From Natrinema longum (GTDB lineage: Archaea > Halobacteriota > Halobacteria > Halobacteriales > Natrialbaceae), in contig NZ_CP071463.1 of the NCBI RefSeq assembly GCF_017352095.1, positions 620,001-684,000 of the forward strand: DNA of 64,000 nucleotides, given 5' to 3'. The notes beneath the pieces are model-generated. The model ran no database searches and was not told the DNA's origin. It worked only from the letters and a program-made list of their open reading frames with translations. A program made the translations under genes and the position numbers. Positions 7,491 through 16,650 of this stretch are shown here, one piece after another (the stretch's first letter is position 1; each line of letters starts with the position of its first letter).

Positions 7491-9425
7491 TCAGAGGAAG
7501 CGGAACGTTTCCAGGTTCTTCGGCGCGAAGGTTCGCATATCGTAGTCGTGGTAGAGCGCCGAGGAGAGGTCCTGCGTGGAGCGCTCGTCGCCGTGGACAC
7601 AGAGTACCTTCTCGGGGCGTGGGTTCATCGTCTTGACGAAGTTCTCGAGGCCGGCGCGGTCGGCGTGGCCGGAGAACCCGTCGACCGTTTCGACGTCCAT
7701 GTTCAGCGAGAGGGTGCCGCGGCCGTCGCCGCTCCCCATGGCACCGACTTCGCTGGTGGGGATTTCGTCCCAGCCGTTCTGGATGCGTCGCCCGAGGGTA
7801 CCCTGAGCCTGGTAGCCGACGAAGACGAGCGTCGAGTCCGGGTCGGGACCGATGTGGCCGAGCCAGGACATGATCGGGCCGCCGGTGACCATCCCCGAGG
7901 TCGAGAGGATGATACAGGGTTCGCCGTCGGCGACGTCCTGTCGCTCCTCCTCGCCGGCGTCGATGTGGTTGAACTCCTCGGCGAGGAAGGGGTTCTCGTC
8001 CTCGTGGAAGATGCGGTCCCGAAGGTCGTCTCGGAGGTACTCTGGATAGGTGGTGTGGATCGCCGTCGCCTCCCAGATCATCCCGTCCAGGTGAACCGGC
8101 ATCGAGGGGATGTCGCCGCTGCGCATCGCCTCCTCGAGGACGAGCATGATCTCCTGGGATCGACCGACGGCGAACGCCGGAATGACGACCTTGCCGCCCT
8201 TGTCGTAGGTCTCGTTGATGACCTCCTTGAGTTTCTCCTCGGAGTCCTCCTGGTCGGTCTGGTAGTCGTTGCGACCGCCGTAGGTCGACTCGAGGACGAG
8301 CGTCTCGACCCGCGGGAAGTCGTTGACCGCGCCGTTGAACAGGCGGGTGTCCTCGTAGTGGATGTCGCCCGAAAAGGCGACGTTGTAGAGGCCGTCACCG
8401 ATGTGGAAGTGCGAGACGGCCGAGCCGAGGATGTGGCCGGCGTTGTGGAAGGTGAGTTTGATGTCCGGCGCGATGTCGGTCACGTCGCCGTACTCGAGCG
8501 GAATGGTGTGTTTGATCGCTTCGCGGACCTGCTCGCTCTCGTAGGGCGGGGCTCGACCTTCCTTGGCCGCGACGTCGAGATAGTCGAGGGTCAACAGCCC
8601 CATCATGTCGCGCGTGGGTTCGGTACAGTAGATCGGGCCGTCGTAGCCGTATTTGAACAACAGCGGGATCAGCGCGGAGTGGTCGAGGTGGGCGTGGGTC
8701 AGGACGACGGCGTCGATGGTCTGTGGTCCCGCGCCGAGCGCTTCGGGGGCGTGAAGGTACGGTACTTCCCCCTCCGCGCCGGGTTTGTCACCACAGTCGA
8801 TGAGGATCCGCGTCTCGGGCGTCGAGAGGATAAAGGACGCGCGGCCGACCTCGCGACAGCAGCCCAGCGTGGTGATGCGGACGTACTCGTCGTCGGACAT
8901 CTCCTCGCGGTGGATCTGTCGGCCGACCTTCTCCAAGATGTCTCGGCGCTCGTCGCGTTCCTGTTTGAGGAAGCTCCGGACGTTCGAGACGGTCGAGGAC
9001 TCGATCGGCGGCGTACGGACGACTTCGGGCGTCCAGCCGACGTTTTTGGTGATGTCTCGGAGCGTCGATCCGTGCCGGCCGATGACCATGCCGGGCTTTT
9101 CGGCCTCGATGACGACTTCGCCGGTGTCGGCGTGGAAGTCGAGGTCGGTGACGCCTGCATCGTCCGGAATAACGTCCATGATCTCCTCGCGGGCCTGTTC
9201 GGGTCGCGAGAGAACGCTGGGGTCGGGCCGGACGGTGATCCGCTTGCGAAGTTTGCTCGCGAGTTGCCGAATGAGGTCGCCCTGCTGGGCGAACTTCTTC
9301 GGGTCGCGCGTATAGACCACCAGTTCGGGGCCTTCGTACTTCACCGAGGAGACCGAGATATCGCTCGGTAACTCGCTCGTGATCTGTGCTTTGAGATCGT
9401 CGAGTTGCTGCTCTACAGTGCTCAT
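7491..9425 (-). CDS. fttA: Beta-CASP ribonuclease aCPSF1 / transcription termination factor FttA
   Basis: A 644-residue archaeal CPSF-type factor. The family cleaves nascent RNA and terminates RNA polymerase. N-terminal KH domains (about 1-180) include GMVIGRHGSTLRD. The metallo-beta-lactamase core has LTHAHLDHSALIP, HNAGHILGSA and FSGDIHYEDT. The beta-CASP part has LVLESTYGGR, VIPAFAVGRSQE, STSGMVTGGP and GFSGHADRAG. All zinc ligands appear present. MSTVEQQLDDLK at 9425 is the family start, and the ten residues of open frame beyond it are not conserved. Its stop faces the end of the kinase gene at a distance of about 170 bases. Confidence 0.95.
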   Translation of the reverse strand: MSTVEQQLDDLKAQITSELPSDISVSSVKYEGPELVVYTRDPKKFAQQGDLIRQLASKLRKRITVRPDPSVLSRPEQAREEIMDVIPDDAGVTDLDFHADTGEVVIEAEKPGMVIGRHGSTLRDITKNVGWTPEVVRTPPIESSTVSNVRSFLKQERDERRDILEKVGRQIHREEMSDDEYVRITTLGCCREVGRASFILSTPETRILIDCGDKPGAEGEVPYLHAPEALGAGPQTIDAVVLTHAHLDHSALIPLLFKYGYDGPIYCTEPTRDMMGLLTLDYLDVAAKEGRAPPYESEQVREAIKHTIPLEYGDVTDIAPDIKLTFHNAGHILGSAVSHFHIGDGLYNVAFSGDIHYEDTRLFNGAVNDFPRVETLVLESTYGGRNDYQTDQEDSEEKLKEVINETYDKGGKVVIPAFAVGRSQEIMLVLEEAMRSGDIPSMPVHLDGMIWEATAIHTTYPEYLRDDLRDRIFHEDENPFLAEEFNHIDAGEEERQDVADGEPCIILSTSGMVTGGPIMSWLGHIGPDPDSTLVFVGYQAQGTLGRRIQNGWDEIPTSEVGAMGSGDGRGTLSLNMDVETVDGFSGHADRAGLENFVKTMNPRPEKVLCVHGDERSTQDLSSALYHDYDMRTFAPKNLETFRFL

Positions 9426-9785
9426 AATCGCCGAATGTGGCTTGCGTGAACTCACCGTCCGGAACCGCGTCCGACGTCAGGCCGAGCAGGGACGAGTGGG
9501 AATCGGAACCGGCTCGCGATTCGTCGGCGGCTTCCAAACGGTGTCTGCCGCGTCGAAACCGATAGCGAGCGCCGTCGTCCAGGTCGGACAACGTAGCGTA
9601 CACTCCATCTCGTCTCCCGATTCATCGTATCCTACGCCGTGCCTGACGAACACGCTTCCGGATCGGTTATCCTGGTCCGTGCGGGACAATTCCAGGGAGA
9701 ACCCGCTTACTCGGGGCTATTCTTTGCGTGGTATAAAAGCCTTCGCAAAAACCAGGGCCGTGGAGACCGTAGTCGTCGGTCGCAA
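9426..9785. other. Divergent intergenic region
   Basis: 360 bases between aCPSF1 (leftward) and the gene at 9786 (rightward). It holds the TATA box at 9731-9738 for the rightward gene and presumably the aCPSF1 promoter. I see no gene in it. Confidence 0.5.
9731..9738 (+). promoter_or_regulatory. TATA box of the gene at 9786
   Basis: GTATAAAA, an almost perfect archaeal TATA box. It predicts initiation near 9760 and a leader of about 25 bases before the ATG at 9786. Confidence 0.65.
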
Positions 9786-10271
9786 ATGCATCTGACAGCT
9801 GCTCGAGTCCGTGAGGAGCGGGATTGGGTCGTCAATCGTGCCGAGACGATCGTCCCCCTGATCAACGACGTCCGCGACGATCTCGGCGAGATCTTCGGAA
9901 CCGACGTCGATGCCGTCACCGACGACCAGTACGTCGACGCGGTCGACGCCGTCTTCGCGGACGGCGATCTCGCAGTCAACGTCGCCGCCATGGTCGCGAT
10001 CCTCAGGGATCTCGACGTCGAGGGGGACTATCCGGGGTTCGTCGTCGACGAGATCCTCGGCCGAGAACTGGCCGGGACGATCGCCGGCAGCCAGCCCCTT
10101 CGGACCCTCGGGGAGGCGACCTTCCACTACGCCGACGTTCACGTCCACGGCGACGCCGAAGAAAACGCCGGCATCGACGACTGCGAGGCGGCCCTCGCCG
10201 CCGGCTTTCAGGAGCGACTCCCCGGGTGGAACTGGACCGAACGGGAGAGTCCGTTCTCGATCGAGCGGTAG
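9786..10271 (+). CDS. Conserved haloarchaeal hypothetical protein
   Basis: A 161-residue acidic cytoplasmic protein that I cannot assign to a named family. It is mostly helical. Helices carry the pattern TIVPLINDVRDDL, VDAVDAVFADGDL and AVNVAAMVAILRDL, then GFVVDEILGRELAG, and a His-containing segment HYADVHVHGD. The end has a Trp-rich GWNWTERE. The ATG at 9786 is preferred to the open frame back to 9639 because the promoter lies at 9731. No motif suggests an enzyme. It is convergent with the lipoprotein gene, 38 bases away. Confidence 0.7.
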   Translation: MHLTAARVREERDWVVNRAETIVPLINDVRDDLGEIFGTDVDAVTDDQYVDAVDAVFADGDLAVNVAAMVAILRDLDVEGDYPGFVVDEILGRELAGTIAGSQPLRTLGEATFHYADVHVHGDAEENAGIDDCEAALAAGFQERLPGWNWTERESPFSIER

Positions 10272-10309
10272 GACTGGTGGAACGTATCAGACCGCCAGCC
10301 AGTACGCCG

Positions 10310-10882
10310 CTACCCGTCGGTCGCGTTTTCCGTCCCGGAGTCGTCGGTCGCGTTTTCGGTTCCGGAGTCGTCGGTCGCGTTTTCCGCGTCCTGGGCTTGC
10401 TGTTGTTCTTCGAGCATCGCCCGTCGTTGCTCCTCCTGTTGCCGTTGCTGGATGATGAGGTCGTACTGCTCGCCGGGGTAGATACCGCTGACGTCGCCGC
10501 TTCGGAGCGTCTCCATGATCGCCGCGTCGGTCCCCGTCGCACGGAGCAGTCCGTACTCCGGCGCTGACTCCTCGATCGTGAGATCGCTTCCGGCGGACTC
10601 TTCGACGGCCGTCGTGGCTTCCGCCGTCAACTCGGCCCGGCCGTCGCGGAACTCCTGTGCTGCCGCCCGTTCGCTGAGGGTCCCGTTCTCGATCTCGGAG
10701 CGGACCTCGGATTCGAGCTCCGCTAGCTCCGCTTGGGCCGGCGTGACGGCCAGGGTGACCGCGTCGTTCGAACCGCCGTCCGATTGCGACAGGGAATCGA
10801 GTTGCGAACAGCCGGCCAGCGACGCGGCTGTGGTGGTGCCGGCGAGTGCGAGGAATCCACGACGGGTCGGAAGATTCGACAT
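10310..10882 (-). CDS. Tat-exported lipoprotein, unknown function
   Basis: A 190-residue secreted lipoprotein. The twin-arginine signal is TRRGFLALAG (Arg7-Arg8), and the lipobox SLAGC puts the lipidated cysteine at residue 25. So it is folded before Tat export and anchored to the outer face of the membrane. The mature part is helical and acidic. Residues about 150-170 are Gln/Glu-rich (IIQQRQQEEQRRAMLEEQQQ). The tail repeats ENATDDSGT. Partner unknown. A TATA box lies at 10908-10917. It is divergent from nucS with 133 bases between starts. Confidence 0.82.
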   Translation of the reverse strand: MSNLPTRRGFLALAGTTTAASLAGCSQLDSLSQSDGGSNDAVTLAVTPAQAELAELESEVRSEIENGTLSERAAAQEFRDGRAELTAEATTAVEESAGSDLTIEESAPEYGLLRATGTDAAIMETLRSGDVSGIYPGEQYDLIIQQRQQEEQRRAMLEEQQQAQDAENATDDSGTENATDDSGTENATDG

Positions 10883-10907
10883 TGTGTCTCTCGAGCAGGG
10901 CCGGACG

Positions 10908-10917
10908 AAAATATACC
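10908..10917 (-). promoter_or_regulatory. TATA box of the Tat lipoprotein gene
   Basis: GGTATATTTT on the minus strand, 26-35 bases before the ATG at 10882. Confidence 0.6.
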
Positions 10918-10984
10918 TTCTGCGTTCCGCCCGGCGCGGACAGCGACCGCGGAATCGACGCGGGATTCACCCGACAGCGGGCAC

Positions 10985-10992
10985 CTTTTATC
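10985..10992 (+). promoter_or_regulatory. TATA box of nucS
   Basis: CTTTTATC, 24-31 bases before the GTG at 11016. It fixes the GTG as a leaderless start. Confidence 0.6.
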
Positions 10993-11015
10993 CGTCCCGG
11001 CACTACCTCGTTCCA

Positions 11016-11759
11016 GTGACGGATTCAGGGCACGACCAGCGAACGGAAACCCTCCAGGGACCGACGCCGTCGGCGGCACGCGACGTGATCGCGGACGGGA
11101 TCGACCGCGACGCGATCGTGACCGTCTACGGGCGTTGTACGGTCGATTACGACGGTCGAGCCTCGAGCCGGCTCGAGGCGGGCGATCGCCACGTCATGCT
11201 CAAACCCGACGGGGCGGCGCTCGTTCACACGGACGAGGGCCAACAGCCGGTCAACTGGCAGCCGCCGGGGTGTGAACACGAGGTTTTCTGTGCGGACGGC
11301 GCGCTCGTCCTCGAGAGCGTGCGGTCGACGCCGGACGAGCGACTGTGTGTCCGGTTCCGGGACATCCTGCAGGTGTCGGCGTTCTCGGGGTCGGACGAGA
11401 ACGACCTCGCCCTCGTCGGGACCGAAGAGGACCTCCGACAGCGGATCCTCGAGGACCCCGCCCTGCTCGAGGCCGAGTTCACCCCGCTGGCGACCGAGCG
11501 CGACACGCCCGCGGGTGCGGTCGACATCTACGGCGAGGACGCGGCCGGTCGAGCGGTCGTCGTCGAACTGAAGCGCCGACGGGTCGGTCCCGACGCGGTG
11601 GGCCAGCTCCGACGCTACGTCGACGCCCTCGAGCGCGACCTCCACGCCGACGCCGCCGTTCGGGGCATCCTGGTCGCGCCGTCGGTGACCGACCGCGCGA
11701 GTCGATTGCTGACCGAACACGGCCTCGAGTTCGTCTCGCTCGAACCCCCCGACGAGTGA
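11016..11759 (+). CDS. nucS: Endonuclease NucS (EndoMS)
   Basis: A 247-residue RecB-like nuclease. In archaea and actinobacteria NucS/EndoMS cuts both strands at mismatches or cleaves branched DNA, working with PCNA. The N-terminal half is the DNA-binding/dimerisation domain (VTVYGRCTVDYDGRA...LKPDGAALVH). The C-terminal nuclease domain has GAVDIYGEDAAGRAVVVELKRRR, which contains the catalytic Asp and Glu-x-Lys, then GQLRRYVDAL. The GTG at 11016 is placed by its TATA box. The longer open frame upstream is antisense to the lipoprotein gene and is not real. MutS is also present in this window, so two mismatch-recognition enzymes coexist here. Confidence 0.9.
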   Translation: MTDSGHDQRTETLQGPTPSAARDVIADGIDRDAIVTVYGRCTVDYDGRASSRLEAGDRHVMLKPDGAALVHTDEGQQPVNWQPPGCEHEVFCADGALVLESVRSTPDERLCVRFRDILQVSAFSGSDENDLALVGTEEDLRQRILEDPALLEAEFTPLATERDTPAGAVDIYGEDAAGRAVVVELKRRRVGPDAVGQLRRYVDALERDLHADAAVRGILVAPSVTDRASRLLTEHGLEFVSLEPPDE

Positions 11760-11929
11760 TCGCGTCGCGGACGGTCGGATGACCCCATCGACCACTCGAA
11801 CGGTAGCGGAGATTCCACTCACGGCCGTGATTTCGAATTCCGTTCCGATGACGGGCCCGGCACGGATACGTGCGTATCGTGCCGTTCTCTCAGGACTCGC
11901 TCAGGCCACGAGTACGGAGACGCGGGTCA

Positions 11930-12341
11930 TCACGTCGCAATGAGGACGACCGCGACAGCGCCGAACGCGATTCCCAGCGCCTTCTTCGCCGTGACCGGCT
12001 CTCCCAAGACGACGATGCCGAGGAGTGCACCACCGACGAGAAACATCCCGAAGATCGGAAGACGGTGCTGACGGGACCAGTCGAAGCGCACGGAAATAGC
12101 CGACGACAGCACCGGCGAGACAGAGTCCTGCTGCGAATGCGAACCTGACGGGTCGACTCGTCACCGACGGAACTGACCACTCGCCGAACAGGGCCGCCAC
12201 AGTCGTCGCTCTCACGGCCAGCGTGCCGACCGCGATCGGCATGACGGTGAACGTCGGCAAGTCTTGGACTGCTGTTTTCATAAACAGGAACGCGAACGAG
12301 TAACAGACCATCGCCAGCAGCGCCCACAACACGTAGCTCAT
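11930..12341 (-). pseudogene. EamA/DMT-type small transporter, frameshifted
   Basis: From ATG 12341 one frame gives three membrane segments of an EamA-like mini-transporter (YVLWALLAMVCYSFAFLFM and onwards to AGAVVGYFRALRLVP). The next frame then supplies the fourth (PIFGMFLVGGALLGIVVLGEP...KKALGIAFGAVAVVLIAT) down to the stop at 11930. Adding one base at about 12072 and one at 12057-12058 restores a continuous LVPVSTVFPIFGMF, exactly as in such proteins. The intact product would be about 137 residues. This is either a recent pseudogene or two homopolymer sequencing errors. Substrate unknown. Confidence 0.7.
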
Positions 12342-12549
12342 GCAACCGTCCCCTCCAGTTCAACCACGATTGCTCGACCTCGTCGATGAGTCATCCGGTC
12401 CGTCGATATCCGGAGGCCGCGGAGAAAAACCACCTGTCCGACCGACCCATAACTGAATCAGCCGCCAGCGGTCGATCGGTCTACTGTACGAAGCGATTCG
12501 ATGGGGCGCACGGGACGGGAGCCAGAATTGCTCTCCGAGGCCCCATCAG

Positions 12550-13005
12550 TCAGGCAGGATACGTGCCCTCGAGCCGCGCCTGCTCGAGCACGTGCCCCTC
12601 GATCGCCGACTCGAGATCGGCGGCGGCCGCATCGGGTCCGAGGTCGATCGACATCTCGAGGGCGAAGAGTCTGAACCGGTACGTGTGCTCCCGGTCCGGC
12701 GGGTTCGGGCCGCCGTAGCCGCGGTCGCCGTAATCGTTCGTTCCCTCGATTGCGTCCGCGGCGTCCCAGTCCTCCGGAATCGTCCCGGTCTCCGGCGGAA
12801 CGTTCCAGACGATCCAGTGGTCCCACACGTTGCCGGCGGGCTCTATCGCGTCCGGATCGTCCACGATCAACGCGAGGGTCGCCGCGTCGTCGGGGACGCC
12901 GCGGATCTCGAGGGGCGGGTTGACGTTCGTCTCCGTGTAGCCATACTCCTCGGGGATCCGTTGGCCGTCGTCGAAGGCCTGACTCTCGAGTGTGAGGTCT
13001 CCCAT
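12550..13005 (-). CDS. YbhB/YbcL family Raf-kinase-inhibitor-like protein
   Basis: A 151-residue PEBP-fold protein. It shows the ligand-binding DDPDA, DHWIVWNVPP and the GGPNPPDREHTYRFRLFAL block typical of the prokaryotic branch. The family binds small anionic or phospho-ligands; its role in archaea is unknown. It is cytoplasmic. MGDLTLESQAF at 13005 matches family N-termini, and 13 further residues of open frame upstream are not conserved. No operon partner is evident. Confidence 0.9.
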   Translation of the reverse strand: MGDLTLESQAFDDGQRIPEEYGYTETNVNPPLEIRGVPDDAATLALIVDDPDAIEPAGNVWDHWIVWNVPPETGTIPEDWDAADAIEGTNDYGDRGYGGPNPPDREHTYRFRLFALEMSIDLGPDAAAADLESAIEGHVLEQARLEGTYPA

Positions 13006-13137
13006 GTTGTTCACGCTCCGTGTGCGCCCGTTTCGAGCCCTCACCGCCGAGAGAGAAGAAACTTACACGCGGTGCCACGAACGGCGGTGTCACTGGTTGA
13101 CGTGTCGCTCACCATCGACGAGACGGCGGGCGAGTGG

Positions 13138-13281
13138 TTACCGACGACCGACGAATATAGCGATCCCGAGGACCAACAGCCCGATGCCCCACCACAGCGA
13201 ATCGCCCGGCAGGAAGGCGAGCAACAGCGTGACGATACCCGACGTGATGAGGGACCACCCGATCGTCGTTCGGTATGTCAT
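13138..13281 (-). CDS. Mini membrane protein (47 aa)
   Basis: From ATG 13281 to TAA 13140 the frame encodes MTYRTTIGWSLITSGIVTLL followed by a second hydrophobic helix and the end FVGRR. It has two transmembrane helices joined by a short LPGDSLWW turn and a basic C-terminus. It resembles small two-helix proteins common next to many haloarchaeal genes. Function unknown. It lies upstream of the YbhB-like gene in the same orientation, with 132 bases between. Confidence 0.7.
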   Translation of the reverse strand: MTYRTTIGWSLITSGIVTLLLAFLPGDSLWWGIGLLVLGIAIFVGRR

Positions 13282-13436
13282 ACCACTAGCTTCTCGCCGA
13301 GGCGGTTGTGCGTTGTGCCGGTCCCTGCAACCTGACCGACTCCCAGAACGCGGGGACCCTTCACTCGTGTGATTGATCGTTGACTATGGCGAACTCGTAG
13401 TCCGTCGGTATCGACCCGACGATGAGCAAGCGGTCG

Positions 13437-16160
13437 TCACTCCTCGAGTAGCTGCTTCAGCCGATCGAGTTCCGTCAGCGCCTCGACCGGGGTGAGGTGG
13501 GCGAGGTCGAGTGCTCTGAGTTCGGCGGCGACGTCCGTCGGCACGTCCCCACCGTCCGCGGTCGCGGCTTCCGGAGCGCTCTCCGTCGGCTCTGGAACGG
13601 GGTCGCCACTCGAGTCGGCAGCGCTGGTGTCGTCCGTCTCGAGGTCCTCCTCCGCCGCGTCAGCGACCAGTTCTCGCGACCGGTCGACGACGGGGTCGGG
13701 AACGCCGGCCGCGGTCGCGACCTCGACGCCGTAGGAGCCCGTCGCCGCGCCGGGCGCGATCTCGTGGTGGAAGACGACCTCGCCGTCGGTCTGATCGACC
13801 TCGAAGTGCAGCGTGAACGCGGCCGCGAGGTCCTCGGTGAGTTCGGTCAACGGGTGGTGGTGGGTCGCAAACAGCGTCGTCGCGCCGACCTCGTCGTGGA
13901 GGTGTTCGGTGATCGCCTGCGCGATGGCCATCCCGTCGGCCGTCGAGGTACCCCGACCCACTTCGTCTAGCAGAACCAGGGAGTGCTCGTCGGCCTCCCG
14001 CAGGATGGTCGCGAGTTCGTCCATCTCGACCATGAACGTCGAGCGCCCGCCCGCGATGTCGTCGCTGGCTCCCACGCGGGTGAAGATCCGATCGACCGGC
14101 GTGATCCGGGCGGCGCGTGCCGGGACGAAACTCCCGACCTGTGCCAGCAGGACGATCTGGGCCACCTGCCGCATGTACGTCGATTTCCCCGACATGTTCG
14201 GCCCCGTGATCACCGCCAGCCGCCGATCGTCGGTGAAGCGAGCGTCGTTGGGGACGAACGACTCCTGTGTCCGTTCGACGACGGGGTGGCGACCGCCCTC
14301 GATCTCGAGGGTCTGACTCCCGTCGCGCTCGAGGATCTCGGGCCGACAGTAGTCGTACTGGGCGGCGGCCGACGCCAGCGAGACGAGGGCATCGAGCGTC
14401 GCGAGCGCCTCGGCGAGCCCTTGCACGCGTTCGACCTCCGCCGCGATCTCGCGGCGAACGTCACGGAACAGTTCGTACTCCCGTTCGTCCGCGCGTTCTT
14501 CCGCACCGACGATCCGATCCTCGCGCTCTTTGAGCTCCGGCGTGACGAATCGCTCCGAGTTCTTCAGCGTCTGCCTGCGCTGGTAGTCCTCGGGAACGGC
14601 ATCGAGGTTCGGGTTCGTCACCTCGATGTAGTAGCCGTGGACCGAGTTGTAGCCGACCTTCAGCGAGTCGATCCCGGTCCGGTCGCGCTCGCGGGCTTCG
14701 AGATCGTCGATCCACTGCTTGCCGTCTCTGGCGGTCGCACGCAACTCGTCGAGGTCCCCGTCGTACCCCTCAGCGATGACCCCGCCCTCGGTGATCTCGA
14801 TCGGCGGATCGGCGACGATCGCGTCGTCGATCAGTTCGCGGACCGCCGTCAGCGGATCGAGATCGGCGGACAGTTCCCGGAGCCGATCACACTCCGCATC
14901 GGCGAGTTCCTCGCGAACGTCGGGGACTACCGCGAGCGTGTCACGGAGCGACCGCAGGTCCCGGGCGTTCGCTCGCTCGCGGGAGATCCGCCCGATCAAC
15001 CGCTCGAGGTCGTAGACGTCCCGCAGACGCTCGTGCAGTCGCTCGCGCGTCCGGACCGCGCTCGTGAGTTCCGCGACGGCGTCGAGTCGCGCCTCGATGC
15101 GGTCGGGTTCGAGCAGCGGCCGCCGGAGCCAGTCCCGAAGTTTTCTGCCGCCGAGTGCGCTTGCGGTTTCGTCGAGGACGCCGACGAGTGTCGCGTCCTC
15201 GCGCCCGTGGACGGCGCGCGGTTCGAACAGCTCGAGGCTGCGCAGCGCCACGGCGTCCAACAGGAGGTACTCGCGGGGATCGTACCGCGTGAGGTGGGTG
15301 AGGTACTCGAGGCGGGCACCCCCCTCGGAATTCGGGGCCTCGTCCGTATCGTCGTCGCTCGTCTCGCCGCTTTCACCCTCGTGTGTCCCGCCGCGGACGT
15401 ACTCGGCGTAGGAAAGCAACGCGCCACAGGCACGGATTTCGGCGTCGCTCGCGAGCAAGGCGTCGGGGTTGCGGAAGTACGTCGAAAGCTTCGCCCCGGC
15501 GCTGTCACGGTCGAACGCTGCCTCGTCGTACGGCGTGACCATACAGTTCTCGGGGACGAGGTCGGCGGGCGCGTCCGGTCCGACGACGGCCTCGGCGGGT
15601 GCAAAGCGGCTCACCTCGTCGGCGATCGATTCCCTGGCGGTGGAACTCGTCGCGAGGAAATCGCCCGTGGAGACATCGAGCAAAGCGAGTGCCAGTTCGT
15701 CGTCCCCCGTTCGGGCCGCTCGCTCGCGAGCGATTGCCGCCACGAAGTTGTTGTCGTCGCTCGCGAGGAGTTCGTCTTCGGTGAGCGTTCCGGGCGTAAT
15801 CACGCGCGTCACTGCCCGTTCGACGACGCCCGCGCTCTCGCCGGGCTCTTCGACCTGATCGGCCACTGCAACCCGGTAGCCCGCCTCGAGTAGCTCTTCG
15901 ATGTACGATTCGGCGTTGTCGATGGGGATGCCGGCCATCGGATACTCGCCAGTACTGTCCTCGCGGCTCGTCAGGGCGATCTCGAGCAGGCGCGCGGTCC
16001 GTTCGGCCGCGCCACAGAACGTCTCGTAGAAGTCGCCCACCTGAAAGAGGACGATCGCCTCGTCGTAGCGCGCACAGAGATCGTGGTACTGCGCCATCAT
16101 GGGCGTCAGCTCGTCGCGCTTTGCGGCCATCGCCTCGGGCGGGCCAAGCGCCGGATCCAT
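13437..16160 (-). CDS. mutS: DNA mismatch repair protein MutS
   Basis: A 907-residue MutS1. The mismatch-recognition Phe-x-Glu is in VGDFYETF (Phe44, Glu46). The connector, lever and clamp domains follow. The ATPase has Walker [10 protein letters not shown] (653-661), Walker [13 protein letters not shown] with Asp732-Glu733, and the [11 protein letters not shown] His motif. A low-complexity acidic linker (about 835-875) precedes a C-terminal helix that probably mediates oligomerisation. An additional acidic insert at about 255-282 is typical of haloarchaeal proteins. A TATA box at 16184-16192 supports ATG 16160. No mutL is adjacent. Confidence 0.96.
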   Translation of the reverse strand: MDPALGPPEAMAAKRDELTPMMAQYHDLCARYDEAIVLFQVGDFYETFCGAAERTARLLEIALTSREDSTGEYPMAGIPIDNAESYIEELLEAGYRVAVADQVEEPGESAGVVERAVTRVITPGTLTEDELLASDDNNFVAAIARERAARTGDDELALALLDVSTGDFLATSSTARESIADEVSRFAPAEAVVGPDAPADLVPENCMVTPYDEAAFDRDSAGAKLSTYFRNPDALLASDAEIRACGALLSYAEYVRGGTHEGESGETSDDDTDEAPNSEGGARLEYLTHLTRYDPREYLLLDAVALRSLELFEPRAVHGREDATLVGVLDETASALGGRKLRDWLRRPLLEPDRIEARLDAVAELTSAVRTRERLHERLRDVYDLERLIGRISRERANARDLRSLRDTLAVVPDVREELADAECDRLRELSADLDPLTAVRELIDDAIVADPPIEITEGGVIAEGYDGDLDELRATARDGKQWIDDLEARERDRTGIDSLKVGYNSVHGYYIEVTNPNLDAVPEDYQRRQTLKNSERFVTPELKEREDRIVGAEERADEREYELFRDVRREIAAEVERVQGLAEALATLDALVSLASAAAQYDYCRPEILERDGSQTLEIEGGRHPVVERTQESFVPNDARFTDDRRLAVITGPNMSGKSTYMRQVAQIVLLAQVGSFVPARAARITPVDRIFTRVGASDDIAGGRSTFMVEMDELATILREADEHSLVLLDEVGRGTSTADGMAIAQAITEHLHDEVGATTLFATHHHPLTELTEDLAAAFTLHFEVDQTDGEVVFHHEIAPGAATGSYGVEVATAAGVPDPVVDRSRELVADAAEEDLETDDTSAADSSGDPVPEPTESAPEAATADGGDVPTDVAAELRALDLAHLTPVEALTELDRLKQLLEE

Positions 16161-16650
16161 ACCCGAATTCGGCCCCCCGACGCGGAAATACCTTGCTGGA
16201 TCGCCCCCTCAGATCGAGTCGTCCGCTCGATCAGCGTACACGGGGACTCGTGGATCGCGATGCGGGGGCCGACTCGTCCCGTCGTCGGTCGTGTTCACGC
16301 GATCGGGACGCGACCGCCGGTCGGCAGGCAGCGGTTCGGTCGCTGCTCAGGAGCGGGCGCGAATACCACTTTCGAGGACGAAATCGTACCCGAGACCACG
16401 GACACCGAGACCACTGTCGGGAGCGCGAGCGAACGCGAGGGGTCGACTCCCGAGACGGGCTGCTGTCACGGATCCCGGCCACCCCACAGGGGAGTCGCGG
16501 CTGGGCCGGCGCTGATTGTCAGGAGTCCGTACAAGGAACCGATACAGGAGCTACCACGAACGGGATGGAAGGTCCTACCGACAGCCGGTCGACCGTTCGA
16601 AAACGATCCGCATTGTAACGGAGTCAGTCACTGGCGGGCGACAGGTGCCG
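16161..16650. other. Gene-free stretch upstream of mutS
   Basis: 490 bases between the end of the repeat protein and the start of mutS. It holds the mutS TATA box. Open frames here are continuations of antisense frames and look like shadows. I see no RNA gene or repeat. Confidence 0.5.
16184..16192 (-). promoter_or_regulatory. TATA box of mutS
   Basis: GGTATTTCC on the minus strand, 24-32 bases before the ATG at 16160. It indicates a leaderless mutS mRNA. Confidence 0.5.

Noticed and set aside
7425-9371. A 648-codon open frame on the plus strand
   Set aside because: It is antisense to aCPSF1, which has clear domains; long antisense frames are common in GC-rich haloarchaeal DNA.
10515-11015. 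N-terminal extension of nucS
   Set aside because: It is antisense to the Tat lipoprotein gene; the GTG at 11016 has its own TATA box.
13983-15893. A 636-codon plus-strand frame
   Set aside because: Antisense shadow of mutS, with no recognisable domain.
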